From: Synechococcus sp. CS-1332
GTDB taxonomy: Bacteria; Cyanobacteriota; Cyanobacteriia; PCC-6307; Cyanobiaceae
DNA length: 64,000 bases
NCBI RefSeq assembly: GCF_025127995.1
Contig: NZ_JAHLYP010000050.1
Coordinates: forward strand, 62,001 to 126,000
Reading direction: 5' to 3'
Shown here: positions 25,877 through 33,766 of the stretch, piece after piece
Layout of the letters: the number at the start of each line of letters is the position of its first letter
How positions within the stretch are numbered: position 1 is the first letter of the stretch
Position numbers and translations under genes: made by a program
Notes under the pieces: model-generated
What the model was told of the DNA's origin: nothing
Databases searched by the model: none
The model's input: the letters and a program-made list of their open reading frames with translations, nothing else

Positions 25877-27969
25877 TCGGCGAGGAAGGCCATCAAACGC
25901 GGATATAGCAGTAGGGCCCCTGCGTTGGTGAGGTGGGTCTCGTCGCTGTAGAGCAGCACGCCGGCGCGGACGCTGGAGCAGATCCGCTGCTCCGGTGGGC
26001 AGAGGCTGTCGAAGGGACTGAACAGACGCGTGCCGCTCAGGTCACCGCTAATGCGCTCCTGCAGGCGCTGCACCGGCGCGATCGCGGCCAACTCCTGCTG
26101 CCGTGGCCGCAGGACCGGCTGGCACTGGGGACCCAGGGACGAGGCGGGACGAAACCATTCCGCCTGGCAGAGGGTGAGCGGACCGCCGATCTTCTCCTGG
26201 GGGAAGGTGGGAAGGGAACCGAACAGCACCAGTTCCGCGCCGCGACGGCGCACCTGGCCGTCGAGCTGGCGGAGGGAGGTGGCATAGGAAGCCTCGACGC
26301 TCGGGCGTGCCTGGCCTTCGACACCGCCCAGGTAACCGGCAAGATTCGACACCAACACGACACGGTCGCCCGGGCGCAGACGGGCCAGCACCCGGCGCAA
26401 CTCGTTGTCCGCGTACGGACGGCAGCGGCGGTAGCGGGGCGGCACCTGGGCGTCCTCCCCCCAGCGGGAGAAGAAGGGCACCGGGCAGCCGCCCCGGGCC
26501 ATGAAGGCCACATTGAAGCGGCCACTGGCCAGTAGCTTCTCTCCCAGGGGAATCAGCACGTGGGTGTGGCTGTCCCCCAGGAAGAACAGGGTGGGCAGGC
26601 CCTTCCGCTTTGTGGCCGTGCAGGGATCGGGACCCTCCCACCTGGCGATCGGATCGGTCGGTTCCTGGAAACAGTGAACCGTGTCGACGGTCGTGCCGCC
26701 GATCCGCTTCATGTTGGCGGTGGTGCCGACGGCGTGGCTCCGCTTGCCGAGGAACAGGCTGCCCAGAAGGGGGCCTTGCAGGCCGGCGCTGAACACGGCG
26801 ACCAGCACCGTCATCGCCGGGTAGGCCAGGCCTGGGCGTCCCAGGCCGGGGATGGCGGGGTGGCCGTAGCGGAACAGACACTCGAGCCGGTAGGACAGCG
26901 CCGTGCAGAGGGTGATCAGCACCAGGACCGGCAGCAGGGTCAGGGCGTTGAGGCCCACCGTCCAGCGAGCCAGGACGATCACCGGCCAGTGCCACAGATA
27001 CAGCGAGTAGGACACCATGCCGATGGCCAGGCTGACGGGGTGGCACAGCCAGCGCCCGAGGCTCGTGGTGGGCCGCACCAGCAGCAGCAGGACCACCGTC
27101 AGCGCCGTGATCCCCAGGGTGGTGGCCACCCGCCAGGCCTCCGGCAGAACCAGCAGCACCAGCAACCCCAGGGCCGCCAGCAGGCTCAGGGGGTGCCGCC
27201 ACCGGGGCAGCGCCAGCCTTTGGCCGAGATCGCGGGCACTGCCACTGCCCCGGTGCAACAGGTAGGCCCCGCATCCCGCCGTCAGTTCCCAGAACCGGCC
27301 GGTGGTAAGGAAAAAAGCCCGCTCGGAATTCCCCCGGAGGCTCAGTCCCAGGAACAGCACCAGGGACAGGGCCAGCAGCAACAGGCTGGCGATCTTGAGC
27401 CGCCGCAAGGAGCCGCTGCCGGCCCCGGCCACCCCCAGACCACAGAGCAGCAGCACCGCCGGCCAGACGAGATAGAACTGCTCCTCCACCCCCAGCGACC
27501 AGGTGTGCATGAAGGCGTTGAAGTGGTTGTCGGTGGCGAAGTAGTTCGAGCCCTGCCGCAGCAGGTAAAGATTGGACACCCCGAACAGGGCAGCGGTGCC
27601 GGTCCGCATCACCGGCGCGAAGAAATCATCGAGTGGCGAGACCAGCATCGAGAACAGGGCCGAGACGACGGCGATGTTCACCACCAGCGCCGGCATCAGG
27701 CGCCGGATGCGGCGTCCGTAGAAGCGGCGCAGGAACTGCCAGCGGCTGCCGTCCCGCCGCGCCAGCAGGGAGGACGTCACCACGTAGCCCGAGATGACGA
27801 AGAAGATGTCCACCCCGAGGAAGCCACCCGGCAGCCAGCGGGGATCGAGGTGGTTGATCAGCACCGCGATGACGGCCACGGCCCGCAGACCATCGATCTC
27901 GGGCCGGTAGACCCTCGAGCGCTGCGGCGGCAAGATGCCCGCGCCGAAAAGCCGCACCAGAGAATTCAC
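25846..27969 (-). CDS. OafA/YrhL-type acyltransferase 3 with C-terminal SGNH-like domain
   Basis: 707 residues from GTG 27969 (VNSLVRLFGAGILPP). The membrane domain (about residues 20-400) begins with YRPEIDGLRAVAVIAVLINHL and contains FLGVDIFFVISGYVVTSSLL, RRFYGRRIRRLMPAL and HTWSLGVEEQFYLVWPAVLLL, the hallmarks of acyltransferase 3. The C-terminal part is a predicted periplasmic SGNH domain: FFLGDSHTHVLIPLGE gives the GDSH nucleophile block and YSDETHLTNAGALLLYPRL the DxxH block. Such enzymes O-acetylate lipopolysaccharide or other surface glycans. The longer frame upstream overlaps the GH116 gene antisense and was rejected. Confidence 0.94.
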   Translation of the reverse strand: MNSLVRLFGAGILPPQRSRVYRPEIDGLRAVAVIAVLINHLDPRWLPGGFLGVDIFFVISGYVVTSSLLARRDGSRWQFLRRFYGRRIRRLMPALVVNIAVVSALFSMLVSPLDDFFAPVMRTGTAALFGVSNLYLLRQGSNYFATDNHFNAFMHTWSLGVEEQFYLVWPAVLLLCGLGVAGAGSGSLRRLKIASLLLLALSLVLFLGLSLRGNSERAFFLTTGRFWELTAGCGAYLLHRGSGSARDLGQRLALPRWRHPLSLLAALGLLVLLVLPEAWRVATTLGITALTVVLLLLVRPTTSLGRWLCHPVSLAIGMVSYSLYLWHWPVIVLARWTVGLNALTLLPVLVLITLCTALSYRLECLFRYGHPAIPGLGRPGLAYPAMTVLVAVFSAGLQGPLLGSLFLGKRSHAVGTTANMKRIGGTTVDTVHCFQEPTDPIARWEGPDPCTATKRKGLPTLFFLGDSHTHVLIPLGEKLLASGRFNVAFMARGGCPVPFFSRWGEDAQVPPRYRRCRPYADNELRRVLARLRPGDRVVLVSNLAGYLGGVEGQARPSVEASYATSLRQLDGQVRRRGAELVLFGSLPTFPQEKIGGPLTLCQAEWFRPASSLGPQCQPVLRPRQQELAAIAPVQRLQERISGDLSGTRLFSPFDSLCPPEQRICSSVRAGVLLYSDETHLTNAGALLLYPRLMAFLADQTDVEPPPS

Positions 27970-28064
27970 GCCGCCCCGACGATTGCAGGCAGGGTAATGG
28001 CGGTCTGCCGGGGCCCTCGCTGAGAGGCCAGTTCTGACAAGCTGGGCCCACCTCGTCTGGCCCC

Positions 28065-30572
28065 ATGGCGCCCTTCGGCCTCTCCGCTCTCCAGAACCTG
28101 CGGCGCGGCAGGACTCCCTGGCAACCTCCCGAGGCCAGCTGGTCGCGGCCCTTCGGCCAGGGCTGGAGCCAGCCCTACACGGTGCGCTACGCCAGCAACC
28201 TCGACGACGGCCCAAACCACGGCATGCCCCTGGGGGGCTTCGGCGCCGGCTGCCTGGGGCGGGGCCTCGACGGCGCCTTCAACCTCTGGCACCTCGACGG
28301 GGGTGAGCACTGGTTCGGCGTGCTGCCCGACTGCCAGTTCGCCCTCTTCGAGCAGGACGGCGACGGACGGCGGGCCCATGCCCTGGCCACAGCGCCCCAG
28401 GCCGACGATTCCCGTCCGGGGACTGGCGAGCCCCTCTCCGCCTGGAGCTGGTATCCCGCCGCCAGCACCGAGCAGCCGAGCGGCACCGTGGCGGTGCGCT
28501 ATCCGGTCAGCTCCCACCACTACGCCTCGGTGTTCAGCGCCGAGGTGCGCTGCGAGGCCTTCAGCCCGATCCTGCCCGGCGATTACCGGCGCACCAGCTA
28601 CCCGGTCGCCGTCTTCGCCTGGACCCTGAGCAACCCCACCAACCAGCCGCTGGAGCTGTCGTTGCTGCTGAGCTGGCGCAACACCGTGGGCTGGTTCACC
28701 AACACCGACCCATCGGCGGAGGTTCACTTCCGGGACGACGGCAGCCCGGAGCACAACTACGTGCCGGCGATCGGCCGGGGCCGGGGACAGCGCAACCGCT
28801 GGGTCGACGCGGACGGTCTGAAGGGCCTCCTGCTGGAGGGGGAACGCTCCCAGCCCCTGGCCGAAGGGGAAGGGCAGTGGTGTCTGGCGGTGCCCGACGA
28901 GGCGGCGCTGAACCACCCGGGGGTGGAGGTGTTCCGCTGCAGCCGCTGGGACCCCAGCGGCGATGGGGCAGAGATCTGGGAACCCTTCAGCCGCGACGGC
29001 TCCATCCCCGACAGTGACAACGACCGCCGCAACACCAGCGACGACCCGATCAGCGCCGCCTTGGCGGTTCGCTTCCGGCTGGAGCCCGGCGCCTCGCTCG
29101 AGATCCCGGTGGTGATCAGCTGGGATCTGCCCGTGACGGCCTTCGCCACCGGCACCCGGGCCCTGCGTCGCTACACCGACTTCTTCTCAGCCGACGGCGA
29201 CAACGCCGCCGCCATCGCTGGTGAAGCCCTGGCCGAGTGGCGCGACTGGCAGGCTGCGATCGAAGCCTGGCAGGCACCGGTGGTGCAACGTCACGACCTG
29301 GCGGAGCCGTTGCGCATGGCCCTGCTCAACGAGCTCTACGACCTGGCCAGCGGCGGCAGCCTCTGGACCGCCGCCAGCGCGGAGGATCCGGTGGGACGCT
29401 TCGGGGTACTGGAGTGCCTCGACTACGCCTGGTACGAAAGCCTCGACGTGCGGCTGTACGGCTCCTTCGCCCTGCTGCAGCTCTGGCCCGAGCTCGACAA
29501 GGCCGTGTTGCGCAGCTTCGCCCGCGCCATCCCCGCCGCCGATCCGACGCCGCGGCCGATCGGCTGGTACTTCACCCAGGGGCGGGGCCGGGTGGAGGCG
29601 GCGCGCAAGGTGGCGGGGGCCACCCCCCACGACCTCGGGGCCCCCAACGAGCGCCCCTTCGACGCCACCAACTACACCGCCTACCAGGACTGCAACCTCT
29701 GGAAGGACCTCGCCAGCGATTTCGTTCTGCAGGTCTGGCGCACCTACAAGCTGGCCCCCGGTGGCCCGGACATCCGCTTCCTGGCGGACTGCTGGCCGGC
29801 GGCGGTGGTCGCCCTCGACTACCTCAAGCAGTTCGACGTGAACGACGACGGGCTGCCCGACAACGGCGGCGCCCCGGACCAGACCTTCGACGACTGGCCC
29901 CTGCAGGGGGTGAGCGCCTACTGCGGCGCCCTCTGGATCGCCGCCCTGGAGGCGGCCCTGGCCATCGGCCAGCAGCTGCAGCTGGAGCTGGGGCTGGACA
30001 CCGCCGAGGAGCAACGGCGGTTCGGCGGCTGGCTGGAGCAGTCCCGCAGCCACTTCGATGCCCTGCTCTGGAACGGCGAGTACTACAAAATCGATGCCGG
30101 CAGCGGCACCCCGGTGGTGATGGCCGACCAGCTCTGCGGCGACTTCTACGCCCGCCTGCTGGGGCTGCCGCCGGTGGTGGCCGACGACCGCGCCCTCTCC
30201 TCCCTGAACGCCATCCGTCAGGCCTGCTTCGAGGCCTTCGAGGGCGGCCGCCTCGGGGTGGCCAATGGCCTGTGCCGCGATGGCACCCCCCTCGATCCCC
30301 AGGGCACCCATCCGCTGGAGGTCTGGACCGGCATCAACTTCGGCCTGGCTGCCTACTACCGGCTGATGGGGCAGAACGGCACCGCCTTCGCCATCACCGG
30401 CGCCGTCGTGCGTCAGGTGTATGAGGGGGGCCTGCAGTTCCGGACGCCGGAGGCGATCACCGCCGCCGGCACCTTCCGAGCCTGCCACTACCTGCGGGCC
30501 ATGGCGATCTGGGCCCTGTGGGCCACCCACACCGGCTGGCAGCCGATCCCCGGGGCCGACCGCCAGCCATGA
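28065..30572 (+). CDS. GH116-family glycosidase (bile-acid beta-glucosidase / GBA2-like)
   Basis: 835 residues. The N-terminal beta-sandwich domain starts with GPNHGMPLGGFGAGCLGRGLDG, and the C-terminal (alpha/alpha)6 domain has VLECLDYAWYESLDVRLYGSFALL, NLWKDLASDFVLQVWR, GLPDNGGAPDQTFDDW, YCGALWIAALEAAL, EVWTGINFGLAA and FRTPEAITAAGTFRACHYLR. By comparison with human GBA2 (from memory), E450 in VLECLDY is the likely nucleophile and D609 in TFDDW the acid/base; both are present. No signal peptide, so a cytoplasmic enzyme acting on beta-glucosides or glucosyl lipids is expected. Its stop overlaps the DUF3122 gene start (ATGA). Confidence 0.93.
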   Translation: MAPFGLSALQNLRRGRTPWQPPEASWSRPFGQGWSQPYTVRYASNLDDGPNHGMPLGGFGAGCLGRGLDGAFNLWHLDGGEHWFGVLPDCQFALFEQDGDGRRAHALATAPQADDSRPGTGEPLSAWSWYPAASTEQPSGTVAVRYPVSSHHYASVFSAEVRCEAFSPILPGDYRRTSYPVAVFAWTLSNPTNQPLELSLLLSWRNTVGWFTNTDPSAEVHFRDDGSPEHNYVPAIGRGRGQRNRWVDADGLKGLLLEGERSQPLAEGEGQWCLAVPDEAALNHPGVEVFRCSRWDPSGDGAEIWEPFSRDGSIPDSDNDRRNTSDDPISAALAVRFRLEPGASLEIPVVISWDLPVTAFATGTRALRRYTDFFSADGDNAAAIAGEALAEWRDWQAAIEAWQAPVVQRHDLAEPLRMALLNELYDLASGGSLWTAASAEDPVGRFGVLECLDYAWYESLDVRLYGSFALLQLWPELDKAVLRSFARAIPAADPTPRPIGWYFTQGRGRVEAARKVAGATPHDLGAPNERPFDATNYTAYQDCNLWKDLASDFVLQVWRTYKLAPGGPDIRFLADCWPAAVVALDYLKQFDVNDDGLPDNGGAPDQTFDDWPLQGVSAYCGALWIAALEAALAIGQQLQLELGLDTAEEQRRFGGWLEQSRSHFDALLWNGEYYKIDAGSGTPVVMADQLCGDFYARLLGLPPVVADDRALSSLNAIRQACFEAFEGGRLGVANGLCRDGTPLDPQGTHPLEVWTGINFGLAAYYRLMGQNGTAFAITGAVVRQVYEGGLQFRTPEAITAAGTFRACHYLRAMAIWALWATHTGWQPIPGADRQP

Positions 30573-31093
30573 GCGCAGCCAGCCGGGTAAGGCGTCTGAC
30601 GGGGGGGCTCGTGGGTCTGATCCTGGCCCCCCTCCTGGGCCTGTTGCTGGCCCTGGCCCCTGCGCCGGCCCTGGCCCAGGTGCACGCCCACCCGGATGCC
30701 GATGGCACCCCGGTGGTGCGCAGCCTGGAAAGCCTGCGCGACCTCGATGACCAGAGCTGGCAGGTGGTGGCCTACCGGGAGGGGCCACCCGGCGGCCCCC
30801 TGCGGCTGCGGATCGTCGGCTACCCCGGCAAGGTGCGCCTCGACCATCCCACCGCCCTGGAGGTGCGCAGCGGCCGTCAGGTCTGGGCGCTCGAGGATGT
30901 GACCCTCAACAGTGCAGTCCTCGCCGGCGACACCCGTTCCGCCGCAGCCGAGTTCGACCTGGCGCCGCTGCTGGGCGATCTGGAGCGGAACCGTCCCCTG
31001 CGCCTGCGGCTTCCGCGGGTCTTCAGCGAGCTAGCGGTGCCGCCCTACGTGGTGGCGGAGTGGCGCAGCCTCCCGGACGCCCCGGCCGCGTGA
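30569..31093 (+). CDS. DUF3122-like secreted protein
   Basis: 174 residues from ATG 30569, overlapping the GH116 stop. The signal peptide is long (GLVGLILAPLLGLLLALAPAPALAQ, cleavage near residue 37). The mature part begins VHAHPDADGTPVVRSLESLRDLDDQSWQ and continues LRLRIVGYPGKVRLDHPTALEV, which resembles the cyanobacterial DUF3122 family. No catalytic motif is visible. The stop overlaps the ribD GTG (GTGA), so GH116, this gene and ribD are in one coupled run, although the first two have no evident link to riboflavin synthesis. Confidence 0.8.
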   Translation: MSAASRVRRLTGGLVGLILAPLLGLLLALAPAPALAQVHAHPDADGTPVVRSLESLRDLDDQSWQVVAYREGPPGGPLRLRIVGYPGKVRLDHPTALEVRSGRQVWALEDVTLNSAVLAGDTRSAAAEFDLAPLLGDLERNRPLRLRLPRVFSELAVPPYVVAEWRSLPDAPAA

Positions 31094-32220
31094 GCGTCGC
31101 CTCGCCCTGGCAACCGTGGATGGCCAGGGCCCTGCAGCTGGCCACCCTCGGTGAGGGCCGCACCAGCCCCAACCCCCTGGTGGGCGCCGTGATCCTCGAC
31201 GTCGGCGGCCAGCTGGTGGGGGAAGGGTTCCATGCCCGCGCCGGTGCTCCCCATGCGGAGGTGGGCGCCCTGGCCCAGGCCGGCGAGAGGGCCCGGGGCG
31301 GCACCCTGATCGTCACCCTGGAACCCTGCTGCCACCATGGCCGCACCCCCCCCTGCAGCGAGGCAGTGCTCGCCGCCGGCATCGCCCGGGTGGTGCTGGC
31401 CATGGCCGACCCCAACCCGCTGGTGAGCGGCGGCGGCATCGCCCGGCTGCGGGCGGCGGGCCTGGAGGTGATCGAAGGGGTGATGGAAGCCGAAGCCCGC
31501 CGGCTCAACCACGCCTTCCTGCACCGGATCGCCACGGGCCGCCCCCTGGGGATCCTCAAGTGGGCGATGAGCCTGGATGGCCGCACGGCGTTGCCCAACG
31601 GCGTCAGCCAGTGGATCAGCGGGCCGCAGGCCCGGGGCTGGGTGCACCGCCTGCGCGCCCGTTGCGATGCGGTGATCGTGGGAGGCGGCACGGTGCGGGC
31701 CGACGACCCCCTGCTCACCAGCCGGGGGCAGCGCGATCCCGAACCACTGCGGGTGGTGCTGAGCCGGAGCCTTGATCTGCCGACGCAGACCCGCCTTTGG
31801 GACACGGCCGCCGCCGCGACCCTGCTGGTCCATGGCCCGGAGGCACCGGTGGAGCGCTGCGACCGTTTTGACGCACTGGGCGTGGAGCGCCTGGCCCTGG
31901 AGATCTGCGAGCCGGGGGCCCTGGCCCTCGCCCTGGCCCAGCGGGGCTGCAACCAGGTGCTTTGGGAATGCGGGCCGGTGCTGGCGGCGGCGGCCCTGCG
32001 CCAGGGTTGCGTGCAGCAACTGGCCGCAGTGATCGCCCCCAAACTGCTCGGCGGCCTTCCGGCCCGCACGGCCCTGGGGGATCTGGGCCTGGAACGCCTG
32101 GATGGGCCCTGGGCCCTGCAGGGGCTGGACATCCGCTGGCTGGGCCCGGACCTCCTCTGGCAGGGGCGCCTGGACGGGGCCGCGCTCAGCGCAGTTCCGG
32201 ATGCAGGGGGTCCCCCTTGA
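31090..32220 (+). CDS. ribD: Riboflavin biosynthesis deaminase/reductase RibD
   Basis: 376 residues from GTG 31090 (VSVASPWQPWMARAL). N-terminal deaminase: SPNPLVGAVI, zinc site HAEV with PCCHHGRTPPC, ADPNPLVSGGGI. C-terminal reductase from about residue 150: LKWAMSLDGRTALPNGVSQWISG, DAVIVGGGTVRADDPLLTSR, VLWECGPVLAAAAL and PKLLGG. It deaminates and then reduces the pyrimidine intermediate of riboflavin synthesis. The 3' end overlaps the convergent DUF427 gene by 35 bases. Confidence 0.96.
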   Translation: MSVASPWQPWMARALQLATLGEGRTSPNPLVGAVILDVGGQLVGEGFHARAGAPHAEVGALAQAGERARGGTLIVTLEPCCHHGRTPPCSEAVLAAGIARVVLAMADPNPLVSGGGIARLRAAGLEVIEGVMEAEARRLNHAFLHRIATGRPLGILKWAMSLDGRTALPNGVSQWISGPQARGWVHRLRARCDAVIVGGGTVRADDPLLTSRGQRDPEPLRVVLSRSLDLPTQTRLWDTAAAATLLVHGPEAPVERCDRFDALGVERLALEICEPGALALALAQRGCNQVLWECGPVLAAAALRQGCVQQLAAVIAPKLLGGLPARTALGDLGLERLDGPWALQGLDIRWLGPDLLWQGRLDGAALSAVPDAGGPP

Positions 32221-32668
32221 AGGGCCCTTCGACGGCACTGGTGATCCAACCCCCGTAGAACCCACCGGGCTGGGGGATCACGCGTTCTCCATCCACCCAG
32301 CAGCCGTCCATCAGCGCCGGGTAACAGGCCAGCCAACCGGCCAGGGGCGCGAAGCTCGGCGTGGGCGATGGGTAGCACCAGAGGGCTCGACGAAGGCGTT
32401 GCTCCTGGCCCGCCCCGTTCGTGGCCACAAGATCGAAGTAACTGGCCAGACCCTTCCATTCGCAGAAGCTTGCGCCGGCAACGGGCTCCAGCAGGCTCAG
32501 GTCGACATCCTCCGGGCAGAGGTAGAAGACCGGGGGATGGAAGGTTTCGAGTACCCGCTGGCTGCGGTGGGTGTCACACAGCAGCCGACCCAGGGCCTCC
32601 ACCCGCACGTGCTGGGTGCAGGGCAGCAGCGCCGGGGGGCGTGGATAGGCGGCAACGCGCTCAGCCAT
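32186..32668 (-). CDS. DUF427 domain protein
   Basis: 160 residues from ATG 32668 (MAERVAAYPRPPALLP). The DUF427 core is visible: the opening region with HVRVEALGRLLCDTHRSQRVLETFHPPVFYLCPEDVDLSLL, then the typical FCEWKGLASYFDL, and near the C-terminus YPALMDGCWVDGERVIPQPGGFYGGWIT. The family forms a small beta-barrel of unknown role. It lies 4 bases after the Nif11-like gene on the same strand and overlaps ribD at its 3' end. Confidence 0.9.
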   Translation of the reverse strand: MAERVAAYPRPPALLPCTQHVRVEALGRLLCDTHRSQRVLETFHPPVFYLCPEDVDLSLLEPVAGASFCEWKGLASYFDLVATNGAGQEQRLRRALWCYPSPTPSFAPLAGWLACYPALMDGCWVDGERVIPQPGGFYGGWITSAVEGPFKGDPLHPELR

Positions 32669-32672
32669 GGGA

Positions 32673-32927
32673 TCAGCCGGGAATGAAGTGGCGCAGACGC
32701 CGTGCCTCGGCGCCGGCGCGGGCCTGGAGCTCCTCGTCGCTGAGGCTGGCTTCGGCCCGTTGCTGGGCGGCGATCACATCGGCCTCCTCGACGGCGAAAC
32801 CGGCGGCGCGGGCCAGGGCCAGGAAGGCCGCCAGATCCGGGGGATCGGCGGGGTCGTGCAGGCGTTGATCAAGGGTGGCATCGGCCCGGGCGTGGGCCAG
32901 GAAGGCATCCAGCTGGTCGAGGCTCAT
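32673..32927 (-). CDS. Nif11-like leader domain protein without a recognisable core peptide
   Basis: 84 residues from ATG 32927 (MSLDQLDAFLAHARADATLDQRL). The pattern of an N-terminal helix SxxQLxAFLAxxxxDxxLxxxL, then LAAFLALARAAGFAVEEADVI and a late LSDEELQARAG matches the Nif11 leader family (TIGR03798), including prochlorosin leaders whose typical end is LSDEELEGVAGG. Here the double-Gly region reads AGAEA, and only about eleven residues follow (RRLRHFIPG at the end), with no Cys, so it cannot be a lanthipeptide precursor in this form. It may be a stand-alone Nif11 protein. It is flanked by DUF427 and SRAP genes; no modifying enzyme is nearby. Confidence 0.78.
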   Translation of the reverse strand: MSLDQLDAFLAHARADATLDQRLHDPADPPDLAAFLALARAAGFAVEEADVIAAQQRAEASLSDEELQARAGAEARRLRHFIPG

Positions 32928-32953
32928 GGGACCGGCGTCAGGGCCTGTCCTCT

Positions 32954-33658
32954 CTAGCCGCCGGCGGGGGCGTCCGGGGCCCGGTCCAGCAAATCCAGCT
33001 GAACACCCGCCGCCGGGCTCAGCTCCAGCTTCACCGCCTCCCACGCCGCCGGATCCCAGGGGGCCATCAGGGGCTCCAGGGCCCGCAGTTCCGGTCCGTC
33101 GACAGACGCCAGCCAGGCCTCCTCCAGACCGTCGGGAATGACCACCGGCATGCGGTCGTGCACCCTGGCCAGCAGATCGTTGGGGGCCGTGGTGAGGACC
33201 ACGCAGGTCTCGAGTTCACCGCCATCGCCTCCCAGCCAGCGCTCCCAGAGCCCGCCGAGCCAGAAGGGGCGTTGATCGCGACGGCGGAACAGCCAGGGCT
33301 GCTTGAAGGGCCGGCCCTCCACCGTTTTGGTCTGCCATTCGTAGAAGCCATCGGCGGGGATCAGGGCCCGGCGGTGACGCCAGGCGCCGCGAAAGAAGGG
33401 TTTCTCCCCCACGGTTTCGCTGCGGGCGTTGATGGGCCGGCGGCGGGCCGTCGGGTCGGGACACCAGTCCGGCACCAGCCCCCACAGAGCCAGGGCCACC
33501 TCCAGGCGGCCGTGCTCCTGGCGCTGCAGCAGCACCGGCTCGCCTGGCCGCACCTGGGGCCGGGGGGCGTAATGGTCGACCAACCCCGGCGGCATCGGCC
33601 CCTTCAGCCGGGGCAGCAGTCGATCGAGGCGGGTGGCCAGGGAGTAGCGGCCGCACAT
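32954..33658 (-). CDS. SRAP-domain protein (YedK/HMCES-like abasic-site DNA-protein crosslinker)
   Basis: 234 residues from ATG 33658 (MCGRYSLATRLDRLLPRL). Cys2, the residue that forms a thiazolidine with abasic sites in single-stranded DNA, follows the initiator Met. Other family landmarks: ALWGLVPDWCPDP, RRRPINARSETVGEKPFFR, RRALIPADGFYEWQ, VVLTTAPNDLLARVHDRMPVVI. The frame is open far upstream, but only as the antisense of ftsH. It starts divergently from ftsH with 108 bases between them. Confidence 0.95.
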   Translation of the reverse strand: MCGRYSLATRLDRLLPRLKGPMPPGLVDHYAPRPQVRPGEPVLLQRQEHGRLEVALALWGLVPDWCPDPTARRRPINARSETVGEKPFFRGAWRHRRALIPADGFYEWQTKTVEGRPFKQPWLFRRRDQRPFWLGGLWERWLGGDGGELETCVVLTTAPNDLLARVHDRMPVVIPDGLEEAWLASVDGPELRALEPLMAPWDPAAWEAVKLELSPAAGVQLDLLDRAPDAPAGG

Positions 33659-33766
33659 GGATGGGGATGGAGCCGAAGGGGTGGGTCGTTCGGTTCTCCC
33701 GACCGGGGGGTGGAACGCCCGTTGACGACCAGACCTAGCTTGGGCCCATACGCCGTTTTGCGCAGC

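Noticed and set aside
26560-28023. Gln/His/Gly-rich plus-strand frame of 487 codons
   Set aside because: Antisense of the acyltransferase gene; its odd composition is a by-product of that gene's codon use.
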